From Flavobacterium sp. (lineage in GTDB: Bacteria > Bacteroidota > Bacteroidia > Flavobacteriales > Flavobacteriaceae): a DNA stretch of 64,000 nucleotides. Positions within the stretch are counted from its first letter, which is position 1. The number at the start of each line of letters is the position of its first letter. The position numbers and the translations under genes are program-made. A model generated the notes under the pieces. That model did no database searches. It was not told where the DNA came from and saw only the letters and a list, made by a program, of their open reading frames with translations. Where the stretch lies: positions 1 through 64,000 of the forward strand of contig JADBYA010000057.1 of NCBI GenBank assembly GCA_020403245.1, given 5' to 3'. Positions 9,214-17,119 of this stretch are shown piece after piece.

Positions 9214-9227
9214 TTTTAAATTAAATA

Positions 9228-10064
9228 ATGATGAAACAACAAAACGCCATTCAATTATTTGAAGATAAAAAAGTACGAACTATTTGGGATGTTGAACAGG
9301 AAAAATGGTTCATTTCTATTATTGATGTAATAGAAGTATTGGCTGAAACAGATAGAGCAAGGAAATATTGGAGTGATTTAAAACTCAAATTAAAAAAAGA
9401 AGGAAGCGAAGTGTCCGAAAAAATCGGACAGATGAAAATGCAAGCTCCAGATGGAAAAATGCGATTAACAGACGTAGCTGATACGGAACAACTTTTTCGG
9501 TTAATTCAATCTATTCCTTCACCAAAGGCAGAACCATTTAAACTATGGCTAGCTAAAATTGCCTCTGAAAGATTAGATGAAATGCAAGATCCCGAACTCA
9601 GTATTGATAGAGCTTTAGAGCAGTATATGCAATTAGGATATTCTGAAAACTGGATAAATCAACGACTAAAAAGTATTGAAATTCGCAAGGAACTTACCGA
9701 TGAATGGAAAAATAGAGGCATGAAAGAAGGACAGCAATTTGCAACATTAACAGATATAATTACCAAATCATGGTCGGGAAAAACAACAAAAGAATACAAG
9801 ATTTTGAAAGGGTTAAAAAAAGAAAATCTGCGAGACAATATGACTAACACCGAGTTGATTTTGAATATGTTAGCCGAAGCTTCTACCAAAGATATTTCAC
9901 AAGCTACAAATCCTGAAACTTTTGAGGAAAATAAAAAAGTTGCCAATCAAGGAGGAAATGTTGCTAAAGTTGCTATGAAAGAATTGGAAACCAAAACTGG
10001 AAAAAAAGTTGTGAGTTCACTTAATGCAAAGTCATTATTAAATTCAAATAAGAAGATTGGATAA
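9228..10064 (+). CDS. DinD-like / Bro-N domain DNA-damage-inducible protein
   Basis: The 278 residues open with a Bro-N fold like that of phage antirepressors (NAIQLFEDKKVRTIWD, then WFISIIDVIEVL). The C-terminal half has the GGNVAKVAMKELETKTG and VVSSLNA pattern of DinD proteins. E. coli DinD is LexA-controlled and has been reported to act on RecA filaments; that function is not shown here. Two adjacent ATGs at 9228 and 9231 are both possible. It overlaps the SprT-like gene by one base (TAATG), implying coupled translation. Confidence 0.75.
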   Translation: MMKQQNAIQLFEDKKVRTIWDVEQEKWFISIIDVIEVLAETDRARKYWSDLKLKLKKEGSEVSEKIGQMKMQAPDGKMRLTDVADTEQLFRLIQSIPSPKAEPFKLWLAKIASERLDEMQDPELSIDRALEQYMQLGYSENWINQRLKSIEIRKELTDEWKNRGMKEGQQFATLTDIITKSWSGKTTKEYKILKGLKKENLRDNMTNTELILNMLAEASTKDISQATNPETFEENKKVANQGGNVAKVAMKELETKTGKKVVSSLNAKSLLNSNKKIG

Positions 10065-10666
10065 TGAGCGAAGTCCTTTCAAAATACCTCCCCGAACATT
10101 CAGTTGTTGCTTGTTTTGAATTAATCAAAAGCAATAATGTGCATCTAAAAATTGTCAACGAACGACAAACACGTCATGGCGATTACCGAAGAGCAATCGG
10201 AGGAAAACACGAAATTACTGTTAACGCCAATTTAAATAAATACAGGTTTCTAATAACTTTAGTTCACGAAATTGCCCATTTAGTAGCTTATGAAAAATTT
10301 GGGCGCATGATAAAACCTCATGGCAACGAATGGAAACATACTTTTCAACGAATGATGGTGCCGTTTATTCGTCCTGAAATATTTCCGCATTCGGTGTTGC
10401 CTTTGGTTGCGAATCATTTCAGAAATCCAACGGCAAGTAGCGACACCGATGCTCGATTGGCTTATGCTTTAAAGCAATTTGACGAACGAAAACCCGATGT
10501 TCATTTCATTCACGAAGTGCCAAGCGGCAGTATATTTAGAATTAAAAATGGGAGAATTTTTCAGAAAAAAGGACTACGTGTAAAACGCTATGAATGTTTG
10601 GAAGTGAAAACTGGAAGATTGTATTTGTTCAATGCTAATGCGGAGGTGGAAATAATTCCGGGATAA
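10064..10666 (+). CDS. SprT-like zinc metalloprotease domain protein
   Basis: Predicted zinc peptidase related to the SprT/Spartan family, whose eukaryotic members cut DNA-protein crosslinks. The 200 residues contain the HEIAH motif (LVHEIAHLVAYEKFG). A further candidate zinc ligand is the His in KPHGNEWKH, and FIRPEIF follows. The C-terminal part lacks an obvious zinc ribbon. It is translationally coupled to the DinD-like gene, so a DNA-damage role is a reasonable inference but unproven. Expected substrates cannot be read from sequence. Confidence 0.82.
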   Translation: MSEVLSKYLPEHSVVACFELIKSNNVHLKIVNERQTRHGDYRRAIGGKHEITVNANLNKYRFLITLVHEIAHLVAYEKFGRMIKPHGNEWKHTFQRMMVPFIRPEIFPHSVLPLVANHFRNPTASSDTDARLAYALKQFDERKPDVHFIHEVPSGSIFRIKNGRIFQKKGLRVKRYECLEVKTGRLYLFNANAEVEIIPG

Positions 10667-10671
10667 AAAAA

Positions 10672-10700
10672 AAGCAGCATCAAATAAATTAATGCTGCTT
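10672..10700 (-). terminator. Bidirectional terminator between the SprT-like and lipoprotein genes
   Basis: A 9-bp perfect stem (AAGCAGCAT and its complement) closes an 11-nt loop. The T tract is long on the minus strand (run at 10672-10665), serving the lipoprotein gene. It is weak on the plus strand. Confidence 0.85.
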
Positions 10701-10719
10701 CTTCTATATAAATGGTATG

Positions 10720-11139
10720 CTAGTTTATTCTTTTAAAAACTGTGACATCAATAATGCCGGGAAAATCAGGGTCTGTTGCATAAATTTTCAGCGTGTTAGA
10801 GTCTAATGTTTTGATTTCAGCAGTAAAAGTTTCGCCCTCACTAGTGATTGAAATTGTATTACCATTTCGAGTGTATGGTGTTGAAAATATTTCTTCTTCA
10901 CATGTACTTCCAAAAAAACTATGGTCTATAATTGTACTAGCAGTTATATTGCTATAATCTTTTGTACAACCGCTTTGGTGTTCATAATTTGTTAAAAATT
11001 CCTGCCCGGTACTGTTAGCAGTACCTTCTTTAAAATATTCCCATTTTCCTTGTAATGATGGCGCAGCGTCGTCATCGTTAGAACAGGAATTAAAAAATAT
11101 AGACAAACAAATAGCTACTAGTAATAAACCTTTTTTCAT
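10720..11139 (-). CDS. Lipocalin-like lipoprotein, probably surface exposed
   Basis: A small lipoprotein of unknown function. Starting at the ATG at 11139 (MKKGLLLV) gives 139 residues with a 17-residue signal peptide and a lipobox ending FNSC. The residues after the Cys, SNDDD, resemble the acidic lipoprotein export signal that sends Bacteroidota lipoproteins to the cell surface. The body (GKWEYFKEG near the start, a beta-rich remainder) is typical of lipocalin-like domains. Two Cys residues may form a disulfide. It is monocistronic. Confidence 0.72.
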   Translation of the reverse strand: MKKGLLLVAICLSIFFNSCSNDDDAAPSLQGKWEYFKEGTANSTGQEFLTNYEHQSGCTKDYSNITASTIIDHSFFGSTCEEEIFSTPYTRNGNTISITSEGETFTAEIKTLDSNTLKIYATDPDFPGIIDVTVFKRIN

Positions 11140-11213
11140 AAAATTATTGTTTAATTGAATTAGTGGTACGAAGATATTCAAATTTTTGGTTTTACGGTTA
11201 TTCTACTTTATTT

Positions 11214-11246
11214 TTTGATGATGTGCGTCATTTTAAAATATATTTG
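11214..11246 (+). promoter_or_regulatory. Promoter of the mannose-1-phosphate guanylyltransferase gene
   Basis: TTTG at 11214-11217 and TATATTTG at 11239-11246 lie 21 bases apart. The spacer contains a loose palindrome, ATGA...TCAT. The start codon is 27 bp downstream of the -7 box. Confidence 0.7.
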
Positions 11247-11272
11247 TAAAAAAAAGAAAGTAACATTAAATC

Positions 11273-12334
11273 ATGAACAAAAATTATTACGCCATATTAA
11301 TGGCTGGCGGTGTGGGTTCGCGCTTTTGGCCAGTTTCAACAACAGCATTTCCAAAACAGTTTCACGACATGTTGGGTTCGGGAGATACTCTGATACAAAA
11401 GACATTCAGTCGTTTATCAAAATTGATTCCAGTAGAAAATATTTTGATTTTAACCAATGAACGCTATAATGATTTGGTTCAAGAACAACTGCCAATGGTT
11501 AAGCAAAAACAAGTTTTGTTAGAACCAGCGATGCGAAATACAGCCCCTTGTATTTTATATGCTTCGCTAAAAATTCAAAAAGAAAATCCAAATGCCGTGA
11601 TGGTCGTTGCGCCAAGCGATCACTGGATTGAAGATGAAGCCGAATTTTCAAGAAATTTACAACAGTGTTTTGACTTTTGTCAAAAAGAAAATGCTTTGAT
11701 GACATTAGGAATCCAACCCACATTTCCTAATACAGGTTTCGGGTACATAGAATTTGACAAATCAGACACAAATCCAATAAAAAAAGTAAATCAGTTTCGT
11801 GAAAAACCCGATTATCAAACCGCAAAATCGTTCCTTGAAGCCGGTAATTTTTTATGGAATGGTGGCATTTTTATTTGGAGTGTACAATCGATTACAACTG
11901 CTTTTTCGACATTTCAACCCCGAATGAATGCCTTGTTTCAAAATGGAATTGAAAGTTATAATACCTTAAACGAAAAGCAATTCATCAATGATAATTATGC
12001 CAATGCCGAAAATATTTCCATTGATTATGCAGTGATGGAAAAGGCAAAAAATGTGTATGTTTTACCTGCTACTTTTGATTGGAATGACTTGGGTACTTGG
12101 GGTCAACTACATGAAAAATTAGAAAAAGACGAAAACAACAATGGTATTATTAATGCAAAAGTTGTGATGGAAAATGCATCTAATAATATTGTGCGTTCCG
12201 ATGCCAATAAAATCATTGTTATAGATGGCTTACACGATTATATCATTGTAGACAAAGAAGGTATTTTGTTGATTTACCCTAAAAGTAAAGAGCAAGATAT
12301 CAAGCGAATTACGGCTTTGGCAAATGAGTTATAA
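11273..12334 (+). CDS. manC: Mannose-1-phosphate guanylyltransferase
   Basis: Makes GDP-mannose from GTP and mannose-1-phosphate for polysaccharide and glycan synthesis. The 353 residues begin with the nucleotidyltransferase signature (MAGGVGSRFWPVS, then PKQF). VAPSDHWI, FREKPD and the sugar-binding segment WNGGIFIW follow. There is no C-terminal phosphomannose isomerase domain, so it is the single-domain form. It has its own promoter and converges with the ABC genes. Nucleotide specificity follows the family. Confidence 0.9.
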   Translation: MNKNYYAILMAGGVGSRFWPVSTTAFPKQFHDMLGSGDTLIQKTFSRLSKLIPVENILILTNERYNDLVQEQLPMVKQKQVLLEPAMRNTAPCILYASLKIQKENPNAVMVVAPSDHWIEDEAEFSRNLQQCFDFCQKENALMTLGIQPTFPNTGFGYIEFDKSDTNPIKKVNQFREKPDYQTAKSFLEAGNFLWNGGIFIWSVQSITTAFSTFQPRMNALFQNGIESYNTLNEKQFINDNYANAENISIDYAVMEKAKNVYVLPATFDWNDLGTWGQLHEKLEKDENNNGIINAKVVMENASNNIVRSDANKIIVIDGLHDYIIVDKEGILLIYPKSKEQDIKRITALANEL

Positions 12335-12358
12335 AAGGCAAGGAACAATGTTGCTTTT

Positions 12359-13123
12359 TTATTCCTCTCTATTTTGTGCTTTTCTAATTTTTTTGAAAAG
12401 ATTGGAAGAATATACAAAATCAACAATGGCTTCATTATCGGTTTTGAAGATTTCTTTTTTGGAACCTTCCCAAGCTAAAATGCCTTCTTTTAAAAAAATA
12501 ATTTTCTCTCCTATTTCCATTACCGAATTCATATCGTGTGTATTAATTACGGTGGTAATATTATATTCAACTGTGATTTCGTGAATCAAATTGTCAATGA
12601 TGATTGCTGTTTTTGGATCTAAACCTGAGTTGGGTTCATCACAAAAAAGATATTTCGGATTGTTTACTATTGCTCTAGCTATCGCTACCCGTTTTTGCAT
12701 TCCTCCCGAAAGCTCTGAAGGTTTTTTTAGATTTGCATTTTGCAGGTTTACTCTCTTAATTACAAAGTTTACACGTTCTTTAATCTCTGCGGCTGATTTA
12801 TTAGAAAACATTTTAAGCGGAAAACCAATATTTTCCTCTACAGTCATGCTATCAAAAAGTGCACTGCCTTGAAACACCATCCCAATTTCGGTGCGTAATG
12901 TTCTTTTTTCATCAGGTTTTAAATCGGAATAAATTCTGCCATCAAAAGAGATAGTTCCTTTATCTGGAGTGTGAATTCCCAGTAAACTTTTCAGCAAAAC
13001 CGTTTTACCTGATCCACTTTGTCCAATAATTAAATTGGTTTTTCCTGTTTCAAAAATGGTAGAAATTCCTTTTAAAACTTTAGAATCTCCAAAAGATTTT
13101 TCTATGTTTTTTACTTCTATCAT
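12359..13123 (-). CDS. ABC transporter ATP-binding protein, MlaF-like
   Basis: ATPase of a lipid-transfer ABC system thought to move phospholipids between the membranes. The 254-residue protein has Walker A GQSGSGKT, signature LSGGMQKR, Walker B YLFCDEPNSGLD and the switch His in INTHDM. Its ATG directly follows the stop codon of the MlaE-like permease (TAAATG), so the two form one transcript. The usual MlaD substrate-binding gene is not adjacent here. Confidence 0.9.
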   Translation of the reverse strand: MIEVKNIEKSFGDSKVLKGISTIFETGKTNLIIGQSGSGKTVLLKSLLGIHTPDKGTISFDGRIYSDLKPDEKRTLRTEIGMVFQGSALFDSMTVEENIGFPLKMFSNKSAAEIKERVNFVIKRVNLQNANLKKPSELSGGMQKRVAIARAIVNNPKYLFCDEPNSGLDPKTAIIIDNLIHEITVEYNITTVINTHDMNSVMEIGEKIIFLKEGILAWEGSKKEIFKTDNEAIVDFVYSSNLFKKIRKAQNREE

Positions 13124-13870
13124 TTAGGTTAAGAGTAATTGAGTTAATATGTAATTCACCAAAATAATGGTTACAGCTGTCCACACAAAAGAAACGGTAC
13201 TTGCTTTTCCTACCTCCAGTGCGCCACCTTTCATATAATAGCCATGAAAAGAAGGAATGGTTGCTAATAGTAAACCAAAAATAAAAGTTTTTATGAAAGC
13301 ATAGGCAACGTGAAATGGAATAAATTCTTGTTGCAATCCTATTATGAAATCATCACTAGAGCCAAATCCGCCATAAACACTGGCAATAAAACCACCAAGA
13401 ATTCCCAAAAACATAGCTATTCCTATGACAAATGGATACAGTAGTAATGCTAGTATTTTTGGAAAAACCAAATAATTCAACGAGTTTACTCCCATAACTT
13501 CCAACGCATCAATTTGCTCGGTAACACGCATTGTTCCTATACTTGATGTGATAAAAGAACCCATTTTCCCTGCCATAATAATAGAAATAAAGGTAGGTGC
13601 AAATTCTAATATTACAGATTGTCGTGTGGCAAACCCAATGAGGTATTTTGGAATTAATGGGTTGGTAAGATTTAAGGCAGTTTGTATAGAAACTACTCCT
13701 CCAACAAAAAAGGATATGAATGCCACTATCCCAAGAGAATCTATAATTAAATCATCAATTTCTTTGAAAATTAATTGTCTCATAACCGACCATTTTGTTG
13801 GTTTGTTAAAGACTTCTTTCAACATCAAGAAATATTTTCCTATTTGCGATAAATAGCGCAGTAGCATCAT
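13124..13870 (-). CDS. ABC transporter permease, MlaE family
   Basis: Membrane subunit that pairs with the MlaF-like ATPase. The 248 residues carry about five hydrophobic segments. The family core FVGGVVSIQTALN precedes PTFISIIMAGKMGS and then IGTMRVTEQIDALEVMG, a hallmark of MlaE. The last motif contains the conserved Glu-Gln-Asp. It is the first gene of a two-gene operon. A role in outer-membrane lipid homeostasis is inferred from the family. Confidence 0.9.
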   Translation of the reverse strand: MMLLRYLSQIGKYFLMLKEVFNKPTKWSVMRQLIFKEIDDLIIDSLGIVAFISFFVGGVVSIQTALNLTNPLIPKYLIGFATRQSVILEFAPTFISIIMAGKMGSFITSSIGTMRVTEQIDALEVMGVNSLNYLVFPKILALLLYPFVIGIAMFLGILGGFIASVYGGFGSSDDFIIGLQQEFIPFHVAYAFIKTFIFGLLLATIPSFHGYYMKGGALEVGKASTVSFVWTAVTIILVNYILTQLLLT

Positions 13871-13924
13871 AAAATTTAAATATTGGTAAAAATAGTTATA
13901 AGTTGCGAGTTATGTGTTTTTACT

Positions 13925-14773
13925 TTAAAACAATTTTTCTTTCATCTTTTGTAGTCTGTATTTCCTAATAAATTTTGCTTGTTCCTGTGTAACCAAAAGT
14001 GGTTTTTTTGCTGATTTTGCCTTCCAATACCCTTTTACATAATCAAAAAACAAAAGCGGTTTTCTTTTCATTAATGCTAGTTTTACCGATGCAATGGTTG
14101 TAATTAAAAATCCATAACCTAAAGTATAAAAAGCTTCTCCTTGCTTGTAACGAGCTGTTTTATTATAATTTGCGCCAGTAGGTTTTAAATGTTTGACTTT
14201 CATCGTTTCATCTGTTACCACTCTCCAATTGTAAAATTTGCAAAGTAATTCATCTACTGTGTCCCAACCCATGGCTGGTTGTAAGCCGCCAATTTGTTCA
14301 AAAGTTGCTTTTCTATACGCTTTAAAGGCACCGCGAATATGGTCTTTGTTGGTTAAGTTTTCCAAAATCCAATCGCCATTTTTTTCGATGTAGGCAAATC
14401 CGCCCACCATTCCTATTTGTTCATCGGATGTAAAATGCGAAATGATAGTTTCAAAATAGTTTGTTGGAAAAATTAAATCAGCATCGGCTTTTACAAGAAA
14501 ATCATAATTATCATCTAGCGTTTCTAATCCTTTTTGAAATGCCTGTATCACTTTGCTTCCGGGCAAATGTGTTGCATCGGAAGTTTTATTTACTAATGTT
14601 ATCCAAGAATAATTTTCTGAAAATCCTTTTACGATTTCAGCTGTTCTATCGGTAGAATTATCATTCACCACCACAATTTTTGAAGGTAAAACCGTTTGCT
14701 CGACCAACGATTGTAAGGTTAGGGCAATAAATTTTTCTTCGTTGTAAGCTGGAATGATGATGTAATAGTTCAT
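13925..14773 (-). CDS. Glycosyltransferase family 2
   Basis: Predicted GT-A inverting glycosyltransferase of unknown acceptor. The 282 residues begin with the GT2 motif IIPAYNEEKFI and VVNDNSTDRT. The metal-binding DxD is in LVKADADLIFP, and GWDTVDELL supplies the acidic residue near the active site. The C-terminal segment is basic, with one possible amphipathic membrane stretch. It lies on the same strand as the methyltransferase upstream, separated by a heptad hairpin. A role in surface glycan synthesis is likely but not proven. Confidence 0.85.
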   Translation of the reverse strand: MNYYIIIPAYNEEKFIALTLQSLVEQTVLPSKIVVVNDNSTDRTAEIVKGFSENYSWITLVNKTSDATHLPGSKVIQAFQKGLETLDDNYDFLVKADADLIFPTNYFETIISHFTSDEQIGMVGGFAYIEKNGDWILENLTNKDHIRGAFKAYRKATFEQIGGLQPAMGWDTVDELLCKFYNWRVVTDETMKVKHLKPTGANYNKTARYKQGEAFYTLGYGFLITTIASVKLALMKRKPLLFFDYVKGYWKAKSAKKPLLVTQEQAKFIRKYRLQKMKEKLF

Positions 14774-14777
14774 ATTT

Positions 14778-14855
14778 AAATTCCAAATTTTTAAATTCCA
14801 AATTCCAACTGATATGATTGAAATTTTGGAATTTGGGATTTATTTTTTGGGATTT
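14778..14855. repeat. Heptad-phased inverted repeat between GT2 and methyltransferase genes
   Basis: The left part repeats AAATTCC at 14778, 14793 and 14800; the right part has the complementary words GGAATTT (14828) and GGGATTT (14835 and 14849). From 14800 onward the words stay in 7-bp register and run into the last codons of the methyltransferase gene, across its stop codon. Confidence 0.7.
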
Positions 14856-15370
14856 CTTTCCGCATAAACAATATAATATCTTGGTGTAAAATATCGTAGT
14901 AAGGGACGGAAACCAAATTTTTTAACGGGATGTGTAAACTTTTCTTTATCAATGATTTTCCAACCTGTTTTCTCTAAAAGCCAATCCAATTGCCAATCTT
15001 CAAATTCATGATAATGTCGGTCCCATGAATCGGTTTTACTTTTGTAAGCAGAGGAAAACCACAATCTCAAGGGAATTGAGATTAATAATTTATCACATTT
15101 TACGTTTTTTAATACAGTATAAGGGTTCAATAAATGTTCGAATATTTCAAAAGCGGTAAAGACTTGATACGTTTCGTTTTGAAGTGCGGTTTGATTATTA
15201 TCTAAATCTTCTCCTTTGGTGTTTTTAACAGTATATCCATTTTCTTCCATGATTTTGGAAAAAGGATTAGAAACACCTAAATCGAAAATAGTTTCAGATG
15301 TGGAAATGTGTTTTTTTAGAAACTGAAGTGTAATATTGAAGCGTTTACTAGGATAGGTCTTCTCGTACAT
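14840..15370 (-). CDS. SAM-dependent methyltransferase-like protein
   Basis: The 176 residues fit a small class I methyltransferase. A first-strand motif (TIFDLGVSNPF) stands where family members have a GxGxG loop, with AFEIFEHLLNP after the fourth strand. The glycine loop is poor, so SAM binding is not certain. The tail FTPRYYIVYAERN closes the sheet. It lies between the FabH-like gene and the GT2 gene on the same strand, each spacer holding a heptad hairpin. Modification of a glycan or lipid is only a guess from the neighbours. Confidence 0.68.
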   Translation of the reverse strand: MYEKTYPSKRFNITLQFLKKHISTSETIFDLGVSNPFSKIMEENGYTVKNTKGEDLDNNQTALQNETYQVFTAFEIFEHLLNPYTVLKNVKCDKLLISIPLRLWFSSAYKSKTDSWDRHYHEFEDWQLDWLLEKTGWKIIDKEKFTHPVKKFGFRPLLRYFTPRYYIVYAERNPKK

Positions 15371-15381
15371 GTAAAAAAAAC

Positions 15382-15445
15382 TTAGTGGTTTAATGTTTGT
15401 GGTCTTTTCAAGGCAAAATTAACTATAAACCATAAACCATAAACT
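15382..15445. repeat. Heptad-phased inverted repeat between methyltransferase and FabH-like genes
   Basis: The right arm is three near-identical heptamers (ATAAACC at 15425 and 15432, ATAAACT at 15439). The left arm, 15382-15402, is three heptamers of the complementary type (such as TTTAATG and TTTGTGG) in 7-bp register. A 22-nt loop separates them. Confidence 0.7.
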
Positions 15446-15461
15446 AAAAAACAGTTAAAAA

Positions 15462-16520
15462 TTACATTCGGTATACAATAGCATTAACATTCATTCCAGC
15501 GCCAACAGAGGCAAACATAATTACATCGCCTTTGTTTAATTCTTGGTTTTCAATTTCGCCTTTAACCATAGAGTCATATAAAGTTGGAATAGTTGCAACG
15601 CTTGAGTTTCCGAGTTTGTGAATGCTCATGGGCATTATTCCATGTGGAACTTCTTTTCCATATAGTTTATAAAATCGATGAATTATGGCTTCATCCATTT
15701 TTTCATTGGCCTGATGTATCAGTATTTTTTTTACGTCATTAATAGAAATACCACTTTTATCAAGACATTCCTTCATAGCTTTGGGAACATTGCTTAATGC
15801 AAATTCATATATTTTTCTGCCATGCATTTTAATATAGCGAACATCAGGATTATGTGTAGTATTAAATGATTTTCCAAAGTATAAATAGTTTGCTTCATCA
15901 TAAGAAAAAGTTGCAGATTCATGGGCAAGAATTCCGCCATCATCATTTGTACTTTCAACAATTGTAGCTCCTGCACCATCAGAATAAATCATAGAATCTC
16001 TATCGTGTGGATCAACCACTCTTGATAATGTTTCAGCACCAATGACCAAACATTTTTTTGCCATTCCGGCTTTTATAAATGCCGTCGCTTGAATAACTCC
16101 TTCAACCCAACCAGGACAACCAAAAAGCATGTCGTAAGCAACACATTTTGGGTTTTTAATTTGTAGATTATGTTTCACTTTAGAAGCTAAACTCGGTAAC
16201 ATATCGCCTTGGATAGCGCCTTTTTTCACATCACCAAAATTATGAGCAAATATTAAATAATCTAAAGTTTCAGGGTCAATATTGGCATTTAGAATAGCTT
16301 TTTTTGCTGCAATTGTTGCGATATCAGATGTCTGTAAATCATCTGAAGCATACCTGCGTTCTTCAATACCAGTGATTTCGAGAAATTTTTCTGCTACTAC
16401 ATCATTCGGATGCGGAAACGGAGTTCCGTCATCATTCAAAAAAACGTGTTCAGCAAAATTTTTATTGGATACTATTTCAGTTGGGATATAGCTTCCAGAA
16501 CCTGTTATTTTTATATTCAT
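15462..16520 (-). CDS. 3-oxoacyl-ACP synthase III family protein (FabH-like)
   Basis: Thiolase-fold condensing enzyme. The 352 residues keep the catalytic Cys135 (MLFGCPGW), His269 (LIHQANE) and Asn305 (KLGNSS), so the triad is intact. It is longer than E. coli FabH (about 317) because of insertions near 25-45 and 195-230. That suggests a paralogue acting on a special starter or a secondary lipid rather than the housekeeping enzyme. The spacer upstream is AT-rich without a clear promoter. Substrate is unknown. Confidence 0.85.
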   Translation of the reverse strand: MNIKITGSGSYIPTEIVSNKNFAEHVFLNDDGTPFPHPNDVVAEKFLEITGIEERRYASDDLQTSDIATIAAKKAILNANIDPETLDYLIFAHNFGDVKKGAIQGDMLPSLASKVKHNLQIKNPKCVAYDMLFGCPGWVEGVIQATAFIKAGMAKKCLVIGAETLSRVVDPHDRDSMIYSDGAGATIVESTNDDGGILAHESATFSYDEANYLYFGKSFNTTHNPDVRYIKMHGRKIYEFALSNVPKAMKECLDKSGISINDVKKILIHQANEKMDEAIIHRFYKLYGKEVPHGIMPMSIHKLGNSSVATIPTLYDSMVKGEIENQELNKGDVIMFASVGAGMNVNAIVYRM

Positions 16521-16650
16521 TACATGGGTTAATCACAAATTAAATGTAAATTTAAAGATAATTAATCAATTAATAATATATTAATTATTATGCATGCATA
16601 CTATTATCAAATTATCATTTTAAAGCAATATTTTTAAAAATAACGCAATA

Positions 16651-17028
16651 TTAAACTTTATTTTGCGCTATTTTTATTTGCATCACAGTGGCAATATTCA
16701 AAGCTTGGGTTTTTATTTGTTCTGATTTCTCACCTTGATAGTTTTCGTCAACAGCACTATTGAAATGATTTAGCCATATTTTAAATAATTCAGGAGATAA
16801 ATATTCTTTGGCATTTATATCCAAATGAATTTGTGTTAAATTATTTGCATAACCACCTGTTCCTAATATGGCTTGTGACCAAAAAGTGACTAAAATAGGT
16901 AAGTGCTCTTCAATTTTTGTTTTAACCACATCAGTAAAAATATAATTTATTGCATTGTCTGAAAGCAGTTTTTTGTAGAATTTGTCTACTAACAAATACA
17001 AGTCACTTTGGTTTTGAATATCGTTCAT
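16651..17028 (-). CDS. Group III truncated haemoglobin
   Basis: Small haem protein binding oxygen, NO or peroxide in the cytosol. The 125 residues match the trHb group III pattern. His68 in QIHLDI is the expected proximal ligand. Trp50 in VTFWSQAILG and the DxFY-type start (LLVDKFYKKLL) are also seen. Group III proteins often have no glycine motifs, as here. It is on the gcvP strand, separated by a 24-bp perfect inverted repeat. Its physiological role is unknown. Confidence 0.85.
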   Translation of the reverse strand: MNDIQNQSDLYLLVDKFYKKLLSDNAINYIFTDVVKTKIEEHLPILVTFWSQAILGTGGYANNLTQIHLDINAKEYLSPELFKIWLNHFNSAVDENYQGEKSEQIKTQALNIATVMQIKIAQNKV

Positions 17029-17035
17029 TTTTAAT

Positions 17036-17108
17036 GTTTAAAGTTTAAAAATTGTTTAAGGGTTTAAAGTTAATCTGAACAACTTTAAACCCTTAAACAA
17101 TTTTAAAC
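17036..17108. repeat. 24-bp perfect inverted repeat with heptad words between gcvP and the globin gene
   Basis: The arms 17048-17071 and 17081-17104 are perfectly complementary over 24 bp with a 9-nt loop. The left flank starts with GTTTAAA twice (17036 and 17043) in 7-bp register. It lies 16 bp after the gcvP stop on the minus strand and is followed there by TTTTT, so it could terminate gcvP. Confidence 0.85.
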
Positions 17109-17119
17109 AAATCTAAAAC

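Noticed and set aside
9228..10064. Prophage remnant suggested by the Bro-N domain
   Set aside because: No integrase, capsid or other phage gene lies nearby, and DinD-type proteins are normal chromosomal genes.
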